Assembly (NCBI GenBank): GCA_963786945.1
Contig: CAWBAO010000005.1
Span: 682,001 to 746,000, forward strand
Source of the DNA: JADKCZ01 sp963786945
GTDB taxonomy: Bacteria; Myxococcota; Myxococcia; Myxococcales; Anaeromyxobacteraceae
DNA: 64,000 nt
Direction: 5' to 3'
Positions 1-8,981 of this stretch are shown piece by piece. The first letter of the stretch is position 1; each line of letters opens with the position of its first letter. Under the pieces are notes generated by a model that saw only the letters and a program-made list of their open reading frames with translations, was not told the DNA's origin and ran no database searches. The position numbers and the translations under genes are program-made.

Positions 1-14
1 TCGGCGAGGAGGCC

Positions 15-620
15 ATGCTCCCGCCCAACGCCATGGTGGAGCTGGTGCAGGAGTTCCAGTACGCCGGCACCCGCTACCGGTTCGTGGCCAGCCGCGAGAT
101 GGGGACCCGCTTCAAGGGGCGGCTGATCGGGCCGAATGGCGACGTCTGGTCGGATCGCTTCGACCTGTCGAACTTCCCCGGGACCCGCGCGGTGGTGGGG
201 CTGGCGCTGGGGGCGACCTCGGAGGAGGTGGACGTGCCGGGTGGGCCGCCGGTGGACTTCAGCGGGGCCGCCGCGGCCATCGGCGAGCTGCCGGCGCACC
301 TGCAGCCGCGCCCTGGCGAGGTATGGGTGATGAACGTGGTGGTGGAGCAGGCCGGGCCTGACGAGGTCCGGTACGTCGGGACCGACATCGACGGCCGGCC
401 CTACGGCGCGGCCCGCGTGCTCAAGCGGGCCGACTTCGAGGCGGTCTTCTCCCAGGCCCGGGGCGGCTGGCGGCTGCTCATCCAGATCGACCAGGTCCAG
501 GAGGGCGCCGTCCTCTACCGCCAGATCGACCAGGCCCGGCAGCCCATCGGCGCGTCGCGCAAGATGGCGGCCGCCATCCTGGTGGCCAACTTCATCCCCG
601 AAGCGGCGGCCTACGGATGA
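15..620 (+). CDS. conserved hypothetical protein (start uncertain, possibly 5'-truncated)
   Basis: A protein of about 201 residues whose family I do not recognise. It has no signal peptide, no membrane segment and no obvious catalytic motif. It reads as a soluble, probably beta-rich protein with a regular mix of charged and hydrophobic residues. The reading frame is open to the window edge, so the ATG at 15 may be internal. A GAGGAGG stretch sits only two bases before that ATG, and a second in-frame ATG lies at 33. Its stop codon overlaps the start of meaB (ATGA), so the two are very probably translationally coupled. By position it may be linked to propionyl/methylmalonyl-CoA metabolism, but that is a guess from the neighbour alone. 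Confidence 0.6.
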   Translation: MLPPNAMVELVQEFQYAGTRYRFVASREMGTRFKGRLIGPNGDVWSDRFDLSNFPGTRAVVGLALGATSEEVDVPGGPPVDFSGAAAAIGELPAHLQPRPGEVWVMNVVVEQAGPDEVRYVGTDIDGRPYGAARVLKRADFEAVFSQARGGWRLLIQIDQVQEGAVLYRQIDQARQPIGASRKMAAAILVANFIPEAAAYG

Positions 621-1645
621 GCCCCAGCCTGGCCGAGCGGATCCTGGCTGGTGACGTGCGCGCCGCGGCCCGGCTGATGCGCGACCTCGACGATCGCTTC
701 GAGGAGGCCGAGGCCACGCTGCGGGCGCTCTTCCCCAGGACCGGCCGGGCCCTGGTGGTGGGGATCACCGGCTCCCCGGGGGCCGGCAAGTCGACCCTCA
801 CCGACCAGCTCATCGGCCACTACCGTCGCGCCGGGCGGACCGTGGGCGTGGTGGCCGTCGACCCGACCAGCCCGTTCTCCGGCGGGGCCATCCTCGGCGA
901 CCGGATCCGGATGCAGGATCACGCCACCGATCCCGGCGTCTTCATCCGCTCGCTGGGGACCCGGGGCCACCTGGGCGGCCTGTCCCGCTCCACCTCCGAG
1001 CTGGTGCAGGTGCTCGACGCCATGGGGAAGGAGGTCATCCTGGTGGAGACCGTCGGCGTCGGCCAGGACGAGATCGAGATCGCCTCGCTGGCCCACACCG
1101 TGGTGGTGGTGGCGGTGCCGGGCATGGGCGACGACGTCCAGGCCATCAAGGCCGGCGTGCTGGAGATCGCCGACGTCTTCTGCGTCAACAAGGCCGACCG
1201 CGAGGGCGCCGATCGGACCATCCGCGACCTGCAGGGGATGCTGGAGGTGCGGCGCATCATCCAGGCCCCGCCGCCGGAGCACGACGCGCACCACCAGCCG
1301 GTGGCCACGCCCGCGGCGCCGGCCGCGGCCAACCAGCCCGACCCCGGCTGGGAGCCTCCCATCGTCCGGACCGTGGCCGTGACCGGGGAGGGCATCGCCG
1401 ACCTGGTCGAGGCCATCCAGCGCCACGGGGCCTGGCTCGAGGCCAGCGGCGAGAAGCGGCTCCGCGAGGTGGCCCGGGCCCGGGCCGGCTTCATCGCCCT
1501 GCTCCGCGAGCGGCTGCTGGCCGGCGCGCTCAGCCGGCTCGAGGCCGAGCTGGGCCGGCTCGACGCGGTGGCGGCGCGCATCGCCGACCGCGAGGCCGAT
1601 CCCTACCAGCTGGCCGCCGAGCTGGCCGCTCGCCTCCACCCGTGA
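617..1645 (+). CDS. meaB: MeaB/ArgK-family G3E GTPase, methylmalonyl-CoA mutase chaperone
   Basis: A 342-residue cytosolic GTPase that gates cofactor loading and protects adenosylcobalamin-dependent methylmalonyl-CoA mutase. The P-loop (GSPGAGKS) lies at residues 52-59. It is followed by the family motif DPTSPFSGGAILGDRIRM, the VETVGVGQDE segment and an NKAD guanine-specificity motif. The length is normal for the family. A proline/alanine-rich insert with several His residues near residues 215-245 is longer than in most homologues. The start overlaps the upstream stop (ATGA), and its own stop overlaps the GTG start of rnc (GTGA), so these genes form one transcript. No mutase subunit is in the window. 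The older name LAO/AO transport ATPase refers to the same family. Confidence 0.93.
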   Translation: MSPSLAERILAGDVRAAARLMRDLDDRFEEAEATLRALFPRTGRALVVGITGSPGAGKSTLTDQLIGHYRRAGRTVGVVAVDPTSPFSGGAILGDRIRMQDHATDPGVFIRSLGTRGHLGGLSRSTSELVQVLDAMGKEVILVETVGVGQDEIEIASLAHTVVVVAVPGMGDDVQAIKAGVLEIADVFCVNKADREGADRTIRDLQGMLEVRRIIQAPPPEHDAHHQPVATPAAPAAANQPDPGWEPPIVRTVAVTGEGIADLVEAIQRHGAWLEASGEKRLREVARARAGFIALLRERLLAGALSRLEAELGRLDAVAARIADREADPYQLAAELAARLHP

Positions 1646-2398
1646 GCGGCGCCGTGCCACCGGGTGTCGCCACCGAGCTCCCGCCCGCCGAGCGCGAGCT
1701 GGTGGCCGCGCTCGAGGCGCGCAGCGGCGTGCGCTTCCGCTCGCCGCGCACCGCCCTGGCGGCCCTCACCCACCGCTCCTGGGTGAACGAGCACCCCGGC
1801 GACGGCCTGGAGGACAACGAGCGGCTGGAGTTCCTGGGCGACGCGGTCGTCGACCTGGCCGTCTCGCACCGGCTCATGGAGCGCTTCCCGGCCGCGCGGG
1901 AAGGGGAGCTGTCCAAGATGCGGGCCGCGGTCGTCGACGAGCCCGGCCTGGCGGCCCTGGCCCGCGCCTTCGAGCTCGGCACCCTGCTGCGGCTGGGGCG
2001 GGGCGAGGAGCTCACCGGCGGCCGGGAGAAGCCGTCGCTGCTGGCCGACGCCATGGAGGCGGTGGTGGCGGCCGTCTACCTCGAGGGCGGCCTCGACGCC
2101 GTCCTGGCGGTGATCGACCGCTACCTCGAGGAGGCCTTCGAGCGGGCCGGCGCCGGGACGCTGGACCGCGACTACAAGACGCAGCTGCAGGAGCTGGCCC
2201 AGAGCCGCTTCCGCGCTCGCGCCCCGCTACCGGGTGGTGGCCGAGCTGGGGCCGGACCACGCCAAGCGGTTCGAGGTGGAGGTGGAGCTGCGCGGCGAGG
2301 TGGTGGGGCGCGCCAGCGGCCGCTCCAAGAAGGACGCCGAGCAGGGCGCGGCCCGGCTCGCCATCGAAGCGCTTGCCGCCCCACCGGACCACCGTTAG
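1642..2398 (+). pseudogene. rnc: ribonuclease III, frameshifted in the dsRNA-binding domain
   Basis: RNase III cleaves double-stranded RNA in rRNA and mRNA processing. The catalytic domain is complete, with the signature NERLEFLGDAV at residues 59-69 and a second acidic cluster in LADAMEAVVAAVYLEGG. After about codon 193 the frame is lost at a C4 run near 2222-2225. Removing one C restores a normal dsRNA-binding domain (RYRVVAELG, then GRSKKDAEQGAARLAIEAL) ending at the TAG at 2396-2398. As written, translation would run into an Arg/Gly-rich frame and stop at 2412. The start is GTG at 1642, overlapping the meaB stop. Sequencing error and true mutation cannot be told apart here. The position just before era is typical of an rnc-era neighbourhood. 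Confidence 0.88.
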
Positions 2399-2401
2399 CA
2401 T
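2373..2401 (+). promoter_or_regulatory. sigma70-type promoter of the secreted cyclophilin gene
   Basis: TTGCCG (2373-2378), a 17-base spacer and TAGCAT (2396-2401). The TAG of the -10 element is also the restored rnc stop codon. The start codon at 2409 is seven bases beyond the -10, so the transcript would be essentially leaderless. This is inferred from sequence only. Confidence 0.55.
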
Positions 2402-2408
2402 CCCGCCC

Positions 2409-3056
<648 letters not shown>

Positions 3057-3067
3057 TCGGAGCGACC

Positions 3068-3574
3068 ATGGCTGAACCCCTGCACGCCACCTTCAAGACC
3101 TCCCTCGGCGACATCGTCATCCGCCTCCTCCCCGAGAAGGCGCCCAAGACCGTGGAGAACTTCCTCGGCCTGGCCGAGGGGACCCGGGAGTGGACCCACC
3201 CCGGCACCGGCAAGAAGAGCAAGACGCCGCTCTACGACGGCACCGTCTTCCACCGGGTCATCCCCGAGTTCATGATCCAGGGGGGCGACCCGACCGCCAC
3301 CGGGACCGGCGGGCCGGGCTACCGGTTCGAGGACGAGATCGGCCCGGACAACCGGTTCGACAAGCCCGGCCTGCTGGCCATGGCCAACTCCGGCCCCAAC
3401 ACCAACGGGTGCCAGTTCTTCATCACCGAGGTCCCGACGCCGCACCTCAACCGCGGCCACACCATCTTCGGCGAGGTGGTCAAGGGCGGCGAGCTGGTCC
3501 CGAAGATCGCCCGGGCCGGCAACAAGAAGGTGGCGCTGGAGAAGGTGACCATCACCCGCGGCCCGCTCCCGTAG
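3068..3574 (+). CDS. cyclophilin-type peptidyl-prolyl isomerase, cytosolic
   Basis: A 168-residue single-domain cyclophilin without a signal peptide. It carries the same active-site blocks as its neighbour (FHRVIPEFMIQGGDP and NSGPNTNGCQFFIT), so it should be an active prolyl isomerase in the cytoplasm. The ATG at 3068 is chosen because a GGAG element lies six bases upstream. An in-frame GTG at 3053, overlapping the previous stop, is the alternative and would add five residues. It is nearly back-to-back with the exported paralogue and shares its FIGLATGT/FLGLAEGT region, so it looks like a tandem duplication with relocated targeting. Confidence 0.92.
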   Translation: MAEPLHATFKTSLGDIVIRLLPEKAPKTVENFLGLAEGTREWTHPGTGKKSKTPLYDGTVFHRVIPEFMIQGGDPTATGTGGPGYRFEDEIGPDNRFDKPGLLAMANSGPNTNGCQFFITEVPTPHLNRGHTIFGEVVKGGELVPKIARAGNKKVALEKVTITRGPLP

Positions 3575-3652
3575 CGCGGGCCAGCCGCTCGGCGGGACCC
3601 AGGCCCGGCGTGGGCGGCCCGAGGAGGGGCGCCTCGCCGGGCCGTCGCGTGC

Positions 3653-3658
3653 TAGAGA
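3653..3658 (+). promoter_or_regulatory. extended -10 element directly before era (leaderless start)
   Basis: TGC-TAGAGA with the hexamer at 3653-3658, five bases before the GTG of era. No convincing -35 is seen at the usual distance; the TG of the extended -10 may compensate. The same block, CGTGCTAGAGA, precedes the transporter gene at 19192. Confidence 0.45.
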
Positions 3659-3663
3659 GTGGC

Positions 3664-4593
3664 GTGCCCCGACACCCCCCCAGGTTCCGCGCCGGCTTCG
3701 TGGCCCTCATCGGGCGGCCCAACGTCGGCAAGTCCACGCTGCTCAACCGCCTGCTGGGCGAGCACGTGGCCATCGTCACCCCCCGGCCGCAGACCACCCG
3801 GACCCGCATCCTCGGCATCGTCAACGGCGACCAGTACCAGCTGGCCTTCTTCGACACCCCGGGGGTCCACCAGGCCAAGGGAGCGCTCAACCGGCGCATG
3901 GTCGAGGTGGCCCTGTCCACGCTCCACGAGGTGGACGCGGCCCTGGTGATGATCGAGGCCGGCACCGGGCCGGGCGGGCGGGTCGAGATCGGCGAGGGGA
4001 CCCGGGCCGTCATCGCCGAGGTGGCTCGCAGCCGGAAGCCGGCCATCCTCGGCATCAACAAGTCGGACCGGGTGCCACGCCAGACCCTGCTGCCGGTGAT
4101 GGAGGCCTACAAGGACCTGCACCCCTGGACCGCCATCGTGCCCTTCTCGGCCATGACCGGGGACAACGTCGACGACCTGCTGGCCACGCTGGCCGAGGCC
4201 ATGCCGGAGTGCGAGGGGCCGCTCTTCCCCGCCGACCAGCTGACCGACCAGGCCGAGCGCCAGCTGGCGGCCGAGTACGTGCGCGAGCAGGTGATGCTGA
4301 AGACGCGCCAGGAGCTGCCCTACTCGGCGGCCGTCGAGGTCGAGGAGTTCGACGAGTCGGACCGGCGCGAGGACGGCGGGCTGGTGCGGATCTCGGCGGT
4401 CATCCGGGTGGAGCGCGACTCGCAGAAGGCCATCGTCATCGGCAAGAAGGGGGCGCTGCTCAAGGAGATCGGCACGGCGGCCCGGATCAAGCTGGAGCGG
4501 CTGCTGGGCGCCAGGGTCTACCTGGCGCTCACCGTCAAGGTGGAGGAGCGCTGGACCGAGCGGGACGCCGCGGTCCGGAGGCTGCTGTCGTGA
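3664..4593 (+). CDS. era: GTPase Era, 16S rRNA-binding ribosome assembly factor
   Basis: A protein of about 309 residues that binds the 3' end of 16S rRNA and checks 30S subunit maturation. The GTPase domain has GRPNVGKS (residues 17-24), the switch region with TTRTRILGIV, DTPG and NKSD. The C-terminal third is the KH RNA-binding domain, with the GxxG-type loop IGKKGALLKEIG. I chose the GTG at 3664: it gives a normal Era N-terminus (RFRAGFVALIGRP) and lies five bases after a -10 element. The frame is open far upstream but that sequence overlaps the cyclophilin gene. The stop overlaps the GTG start of der (GTGA). Together with rnc and der this is a ribosome-biogenesis cluster. Confidence 0.93.
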   Translation: MPRHPPRFRAGFVALIGRPNVGKSTLLNRLLGEHVAIVTPRPQTTRTRILGIVNGDQYQLAFFDTPGVHQAKGALNRRMVEVALSTLHEVDAALVMIEAGTGPGGRVEIGEGTRAVIAEVARSRKPAILGINKSDRVPRQTLLPVMEAYKDLHPWTAIVPFSAMTGDNVDDLLATLAEAMPECEGPLFPADQLTDQAERQLAAEYVREQVMLKTRQELPYSAAVEVEEFDESDRREDGGLVRISAVIRVERDSQKAIVIGKKGALLKEIGTAARIKLERLLGARVYLALTVKVEERWTERDAAVRRLLS

Positions 4594-6002
4594 GCGCGCG
4601 CCCGGTCATCGCCCTGGTGGGGCGGCCCAACGTCGGCAAGTCGACGCTCTTCAACCGGCTGGTGGGGCGGCGGCTGGCCATCGTGCAGGACCTCCCCGGG
4701 GTGACCCGGGACCGGAACTACGCCGACCTGGTCTGGGAGGGTCGGTCGCTGTCGCTGGTCGACACCGGCGGCTTCGAGCCGGAGTCGCGCGATCGCCTCA
4801 TGACGCAGGTCCGCCAGCAGGCGCAGCTGGCCAGCGAGGAGGCGGCCGCGGTGGTGCTGGTGGTCGACGGCCGCGAGGGGGTCACCAACGTCGACCGCGC
4901 CATCGCCGACCTGCTGCGCCGGGGCCAGAAGCCGCTCTTCGTCGCCGTCAACAAGGTCGACACCCACCAGACCGAGGGCGAGATCCCGCTGGCCGAGTTC
5001 TACCAGCTGGGCTTCGGCGAGGTCTTCCCGGTCTCCGCCGAGCACGGGCGCGGCACGCAGGAGCTGCTGGAGGCCATCGTGTCCGCGCTGGGGATCGCGC
5101 CGGCGCCGCCGCCGCCGGAGTTCGAGCCCTTCGAGGAGGCCGCCGACGAGCCGGACGAGGTGACCGAGGACCAGCGCCCCACCGGCGACGTCCGCATCGC
5201 CATCGTGGGGCGGCCCAACGTCGGCAAGTCGACCTTCGTCAACGCGCTCCTGGGCCAGGAGCGCTTCGTGGTCTCCGAGGTGGCCGGCACGACCCGCGAC
5301 GCCATCGACTCGCTGGTGGTCCACGCCGGCCAGCGCTTCGTGGTGACCGACACCGCCGGCATCCGGCGCAAGGCCACCATCTCGACCACCGTGGAGAGCT
5401 ACTCGGTGGTGCGGGCCATGAAGGCCATGGACGACGCCGAGGTGGTGGCGGTGATGCTCGACGCCACCGAGGCCGGGGTCGACCAGGACGCCAAGCTGCT
5501 GGCCCTGGTGCTGGAGAAGGCCAAGGCGCTGGTGGTGGTGGTGAACAAGTGGGACGTGGCCGAGCGGGAAGGCGCCACCCAGGAGTGGTACCGGCAGGAG
5601 CTGGGCAAGCGGCTCCCCTTCGTCGCCTTCGCGCCCATGGTCTTCGTGTCGGCCCGGGAGGGGAAGGGGGTCGGCAAGGTGCTGGAGCGGGCGGCGCGGC
5701 TGGTGGAGCAGTTCCGCGCCCGCTTCCCCACGCCCCAGCTGAACGAGCTGCTGGAGCGGGTCCAGGAGGAGCACCCGGCCCCGTCCTCCGGCGGTCGCCC
5801 GGTCAAGCTCTTCTACATCGCCCAGGTGGCCTACGCGCCGCCCACCTTCGTCATCAACTGCGGCCGCCCCGAGGCCATCGGCGACAGCTACCGGCGCTAC
5901 GTGGAGAACCGCCTCCGCCAGGCCTTCGGGCTCGAGGTGCCGATGCGACTGGTCTTCCGGGAGCGGAAGCGGCGTCACCGGCCCCGCCGCTCCACGGAGT
6001 GA
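4590..6002 (+). CDS. der: GTPase Der (EngA), 50S ribosome assembly
   Basis: A 470-residue protein with two tandem GTPase domains, each opening with GRPNVGKS (residues 11-18 and about 207-214), each with DTGG/DTAG and NKVD/NKWD motifs. The C-terminal KH-like domain includes KLFYIAQV and FVINCG. An acidic, Pro-rich linker separates the two G domains. The protein is needed for late 50S assembly. The GTG at 4590 overlaps the era stop and gives the standard N-terminus. Downstream lie a YfgM-like protein and BamB, the same three genes that cluster in Escherichia coli (yfgM-bamB-der), although here der comes first. Confidence 0.95.
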   Translation: MSARPVIALVGRPNVGKSTLFNRLVGRRLAIVQDLPGVTRDRNYADLVWEGRSLSLVDTGGFEPESRDRLMTQVRQQAQLASEEAAAVVLVVDGREGVTNVDRAIADLLRRGQKPLFVAVNKVDTHQTEGEIPLAEFYQLGFGEVFPVSAEHGRGTQELLEAIVSALGIAPAPPPPEFEPFEEAADEPDEVTEDQRPTGDVRIAIVGRPNVGKSTFVNALLGQERFVVSEVAGTTRDAIDSLVVHAGQRFVVTDTAGIRRKATISTTVESYSVVRAMKAMDDAEVVAVMLDATEAGVDQDAKLLALVLEKAKALVVVVNKWDVAEREGATQEWYRQELGKRLPFVAFAPMVFVSAREGKGVGKVLERAARLVEQFRARFPTPQLNELLERVQEEHPAPSSGGRPVKLFYIAQVAYAPPTFVINCGRPEAIGDSYRRYVENRLRQAFGLEVPMRLVFRERKRRHRPRRSTE

Positions 6003-6041
6003 ACGGCGGCCGGAGGCGGCTCCACGACGGACCGCTTCCGC

Positions 6042-6070
6042 TTGACGCTGGCGGGACGCCCACCTAGATT
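6042..6070 (+). promoter_or_regulatory. sigma70-type promoter for the yfgM-like/bamB operon
   Basis: TTGACG (6042-6047), a 17-base spacer and TAGATT (6065-6070). It lies in the 115-base gap after der, which contains no gene. Transcription would begin near 6077, leaving a leader of about 40 bases before the ATG at 6118. Both the hexamers and the spacing are near consensus. Confidence 0.7.
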
Positions 6071-6117
6071 ACCGCGGCTTTTCCAATGCTTGCACCAGCC
6101 GAGCCCCGAGAGGATCC

Positions 6118-6846
6118 ATGTCGAAGAGCGCCGAGTTGAGCCGCAAGGAGATCAAGCAGCCCGACCAGTTCCAGGTCGCGGCCGGGGAGGCCGCCTCCTG
6201 GCTGACCGGGCACCGCCGCCAGGCGGTCTTCGCCGGGGGGGCCGTGCTCGCGCTGCTGATCGCCACCGTGGCGATCATCACCTACCGGGACCACCGCTCG
6301 GCCGCGGCCGCCGCCCTGCTCTCCGAGGTCTACCGGACCGCGGGGGGCGAGATCAGCGCCGTGCCGCTCCCCGGCGTGCCCGGCCCGTTCTTCCCGAGCG
6401 ACGCCGCCCGCCAGAAGGCGGTGGCGCAGGCGGCCGAGAAGGTGGTGGCCGAGTACCCCGGGACCTCGCAGGCGGCGCTGGCGCTGCTGGCCAAGGGCGA
6501 CGCCCTGCTCCGGCTCAACGAGTTCGACGCCGCGGCGGCCGCCTACCAGGGCTACCTCTCGACCGCCCGGCGGACCGACTCCTTCCGCTTCTCGGCGCTG
6601 GAGGGGCTGGCCCTGGCGGCGGAGGGGAAGGGCGACGAGGCCGGCGCGCTGGCCGGCTGGGTCCGGCTCGCCACCGAGGTGCCGGGGCAGGCCGACCGCG
6701 CCGACCTGGAGCGGGCTCGCCTGCTGGCCTCCTCCGGCAAGGTGGAGGAGGCGCGGGCGCTGCTCGCCTCCTTCTCCGACGTCCACAAGTCGTCGATGCT
6801 CACCGGGGAGGCCGCCGAGCGGCTGGCCAGGTTGGGCGGCAAGTAG
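6118..6846 (+). CDS. YfgM-like membrane-anchored TPR protein
   Basis: A 242-residue protein with a short cytoplasmic N-terminus, one membrane segment at about residues 38-58 (AVFAGGAVLALLIATVAIIT) and a periplasmic helical region. That region has TPR-like repeats rich in Ala and Leu, for example YPGTSQAALALLAKGDALLRL and the ERARLLASSGKVEEARALL block. This is the layout of YfgM/YtoC-like tetratricopeptide proteins, which work with periplasmic chaperones and the Sec translocon. The call rests on architecture and on the neighbours (bamB follows with no gap, der precedes). It has its own promoter at 6042-6070. An alternative is a generic TPR domain protein of the cell envelope. Confidence 0.72.
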   Translation: MSKSAELSRKEIKQPDQFQVAAGEAASWLTGHRRQAVFAGGAVLALLIATVAIITYRDHRSAAAAALLSEVYRTAGGEISAVPLPGVPGPFFPSDAARQKAVAQAAEKVVAEYPGTSQAALALLAKGDALLRLNEFDAAAAAYQGYLSTARRTDSFRFSALEGLALAAEGKGDEAGALAGWVRLATEVPGQADRADLERARLLASSGKVEEARALLASFSDVHKSSMLTGEAAERLARLGGK

Positions 6847-7938
6847 ATGGTGCTCGCCCCGCTCGTCGCCCTGGCGCTCGCGGCGGCACCGGCCGAGGCC
6901 GGGCGGCTGCCGCCGCCACCGCGCGAGATCTACACCATCGCCTGGGCCAAGCGACTGGTGCCGACCGAGTTCGGCGACTTCCAGACCCAGGAGCTGGGTG
7001 GCGTGGCGGTGGATCCCACCGGCCAGTGGGTGGTGGTCGGGACCCGCGACGGCTGGCTGCACGCCCTGCACGCCGACGGCCGGCTGGCCTGGGACTTCCA
7101 GGGCCGCGGGCCGTTCTCCGGCCAGCCGCTGATCGACGGCGGGGTGGCCTACGCCGGCTGCCACGACGGCAAGCTCTACGCCCTCGACCTCGCCACCGGC
7201 GCGGTCCGCTGGACCTACGACGCCAGGGAGCAGCTGGCGACCCGCCCGGCCCTGGTCAAGGGCCTGGTGGTGGTGGCCAGCCTGCAGGACACGGTCTTCG
7301 CCGTGGACGCCGCCACCGGCGCCTGGCGGTGGCACCACCGTCGGGATCTCAACGACGGCTTCACCATCCTCGGGGCGGCCTCGGTCCAGGTCGACGGGGG
7401 CCACGTCTACGCCGCCTACTCCGACGGCACGGTCACGGCCCTCGAGGCGGGCACCGGCGAGGTCCGCTGGGAGCAGCACGTGGCGCCGTCCGGCCGCTAC
7501 CAGGACGTCGACTCGCTCTCGCTCGGCGACGGCCGGCTCTTCCTGGCGGCCTACTCCGGCGCGATCATGGCGCTCGATCCTGCCAGCGGGAAGACGCTCT
7601 GGAGCCAGCCATTCCCCGAGGCCGAGCGGGTGCTGGCCAGCCGCGGGGCGGTGCTGGCGGTGACCGGACGGGAGGTGGTCTCGCTCTCCGAGACCGACGG
7701 CCAGGCCAACTGGAAGGTGCCGATGCAGGGCGCCCCGTCGGGGATGCTGGCGGTGGCCGGGCCGTGGCTGCTGGTGCCGGCCAACGACGGGGGGCTGCGC
7801 ATCCACGAGGCCGCCAGCGGCCGCCTCTTCCGCGTCCTCGACACCGGCGCCGGCATCGCCGCCACGCCGGGCGTCCTGGGGCGCCGGGCCTACATCCTCT
7901 CCAACGCCGGCACGTTGCTGGCCATCGACTTCGACTGA
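6847..7938 (+). CDS. bamB: BamB-like PQQ/beta-propeller outer-membrane assembly protein
   Basis: A 363-residue exported beta-propeller built of PQQ-type blades, with repeated motifs such as YALDLATGAVRWTYD, FAVDAATGAWRWHH, TALEAGTGEVRWEQ and MALDPASGKTLWSQ. BamB assists BamA in folding outer-membrane proteins. A signal peptide covers about the first 19 residues (to AEAG). There is no lipobox cysteine, so unlike E. coli BamB it may not be a lipoprotein. The ATG directly follows the stop of the YfgM-like gene. Synteny with der and a yfgM-like gene supports the call over a generic PQQ-repeat protein. Confidence 0.78.
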   Translation: MVLAPLVALALAAAPAEAGRLPPPPREIYTIAWAKRLVPTEFGDFQTQELGGVAVDPTGQWVVVGTRDGWLHALHADGRLAWDFQGRGPFSGQPLIDGGVAYAGCHDGKLYALDLATGAVRWTYDAREQLATRPALVKGLVVVASLQDTVFAVDAATGAWRWHHRRDLNDGFTILGAASVQVDGGHVYAAYSDGTVTALEAGTGEVRWEQHVAPSGRYQDVDSLSLGDGRLFLAAYSGAIMALDPASGKTLWSQPFPEAERVLASRGAVLAVTGREVVSLSETDGQANWKVPMQGAPSGMLAVAGPWLLVPANDGGLRIHEAASGRLFRVLDTGAGIAATPGVLGRRAYILSNAGTLLAIDFD

Positions 7939-7943
7939 CGGCC

Positions 7944-8342
7944 ATGCGGTCGGTCCTGGTGGTCGCCGCGGTGATCCGGGGACCGGCCGGCATCCTCGTG
8001 AGCCGGCGCCTCGCCGAGGCCGAGCGCGGCGGGCAGTGGGAGTTCCCCGGCGGCAAGGTGGAGCCCGGCGAGGACGAGCCGGCCGCGCTCCGGCGCGAGA
8101 TCCGCGAGGAGCTGGGCTGCGAGCTCCGGGTCGGCGGGCTCATCGCCCGGCACCGGCACCGCTACCCGGATCTCGAGGTGGAGCTGGCCTTCTACGAGTG
8201 CCGGCTGGACGGTGGCGCCGAGCCGAGGCCGCTGGGGGTGGCGGCGCTGGCCTGGGCGCGTCCCGGGACGCTGGCCAGCTACGACTTCTGCGAGGCGGAC
8301 CGGCCCGTGCTGCCGGCCATCGAGGCGGCGGCCCGGGGCTGA
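7944..8342 (+). CDS. Nudix hydrolase, MutT/8-oxo-dGTPase type
   Basis: A 132-residue Nudix protein. The Nudix box is complete: GGKVEPGEDEPAALRREIREEL matches GX5EX7REUXEEXGU, including all Glu ligands for the metal. The surrounding WEFPGGKVE and C-terminal FCEADRPVLPAI segments are typical of MutT-type (d)CTP/8-oxo-dGTP pyrophosphohydrolases that clean the nucleotide pool. It starts five bases after the bamB stop and probably shares its transcript. The stop lies ten bases from the end of a convergent lipoprotein gene. Substrate specificity cannot be read from the sequence. Confidence 0.85.
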   Translation: MRSVLVVAAVIRGPAGILVSRRLAEAERGGQWEFPGGKVEPGEDEPAALRREIREELGCELRVGGLIARHRHRYPDLEVELAFYECRLDGGAEPRPLGVAALAWARPGTLASYDFCEADRPVLPAIEAAARG

Positions 8343-8352
8343 GCCGGGCCGT

Positions 8353-8937
8353 TCAGCGGCGCCGTCCCTTTCGCCCGGCGCCCTTCTTCGGCTCCGGGGC
8401 GCCGGCCACCACCACCGGCCACTCGAGCGGCGCGAAGCGGCGCCCGTCCGCCGCCTGCAGCTCGCGCGTCGCCGCGCCGTCGACGCGGAGCCGGAGGCGA
8501 GCGCCGGCCGCCAGGGCCGCCGCGGGGGTGAGGGCCAGGACCGTGGCCGGCCCGACCTCGCGCGAGCCGGTGGACGCGACCATGGCGTCGCCGCCGTCGA
8601 GCAGCGAGAGCCGGGCGTCCGGCAGCGGCATGGGCAGCTCCACCCGGAACGAGGACCTGGCGTCGACTGCGGTCTCGCTGCCGGCGACCAGCGTCGTGCT
8701 GGCCGAGCCGGAGGTGGCCAGGGCCACCGCCCCCGGGAGCTCGACGATCGGGGGCGGGGCGGGGATGGCGTTGGTGGCCACGGCGTTCCCGTTGGCCGCG
8801 GCGTTTCCGGCGGCCACGGTGCTGGCGCCGGAGGCCGGCGGGGCCGTGGCCGGGCCGGTGCCCTGGCAGGCCGCCAGGAGCAGGGCGAGCGCGGGGAGGG
8901 CGAGTCCGGGGAGGGCGAGCGCGGGCCAGGGGCGCAT
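8353..8937 (-). CDS. putative lipoprotein of unknown function
   Basis: A 194-residue protein with a lipoprotein signal peptide (ALALLLAAC, the Cys being the expected lipidation site at about residue 27). A low-complexity Ala/Asn/Thr/Pro linker follows, then a domain with repeated short beta-strand patterns (SSFRVELPMPLPDARLSLLDGG and LRLRVDGAATRELQAADG). The C-terminus is very basic (KKGAGRKGRRR). I do not recognise the domain. The start at 8937 lies seven bases beyond a TAGGTT element (8945-8950), suggesting a leaderless transcript. The gene is convergent with the Nudix gene. Confidence 0.7.
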   Translation of the reverse strand: MRPWPALALPGLALPALALLLAACQGTGPATAPPASGASTVAAGNAAANGNAVATNAIPAPPPIVELPGAVALATSGSASTTLVAGSETAVDARSSFRVELPMPLPDARLSLLDGGDAMVASTGSREVGPATVLALTPAAALAAGARLRLRVDGAATRELQAADGRRFAPLEWPVVVAGAPEPKKGAGRKGRRR

Positions 8938-8981
8938 GGCGGAGAACCTACCACGGGCTCCCCCGGGACCCGGGCGCTCGG

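Noticed and set aside
3190..3663. Upstream extension of era in the same frame
   Set aside because: It overlaps the cyclophilin gene and is Arg/Pro/Gly-rich shadow; the GTG at 3664 gives a normal Era N-terminus.
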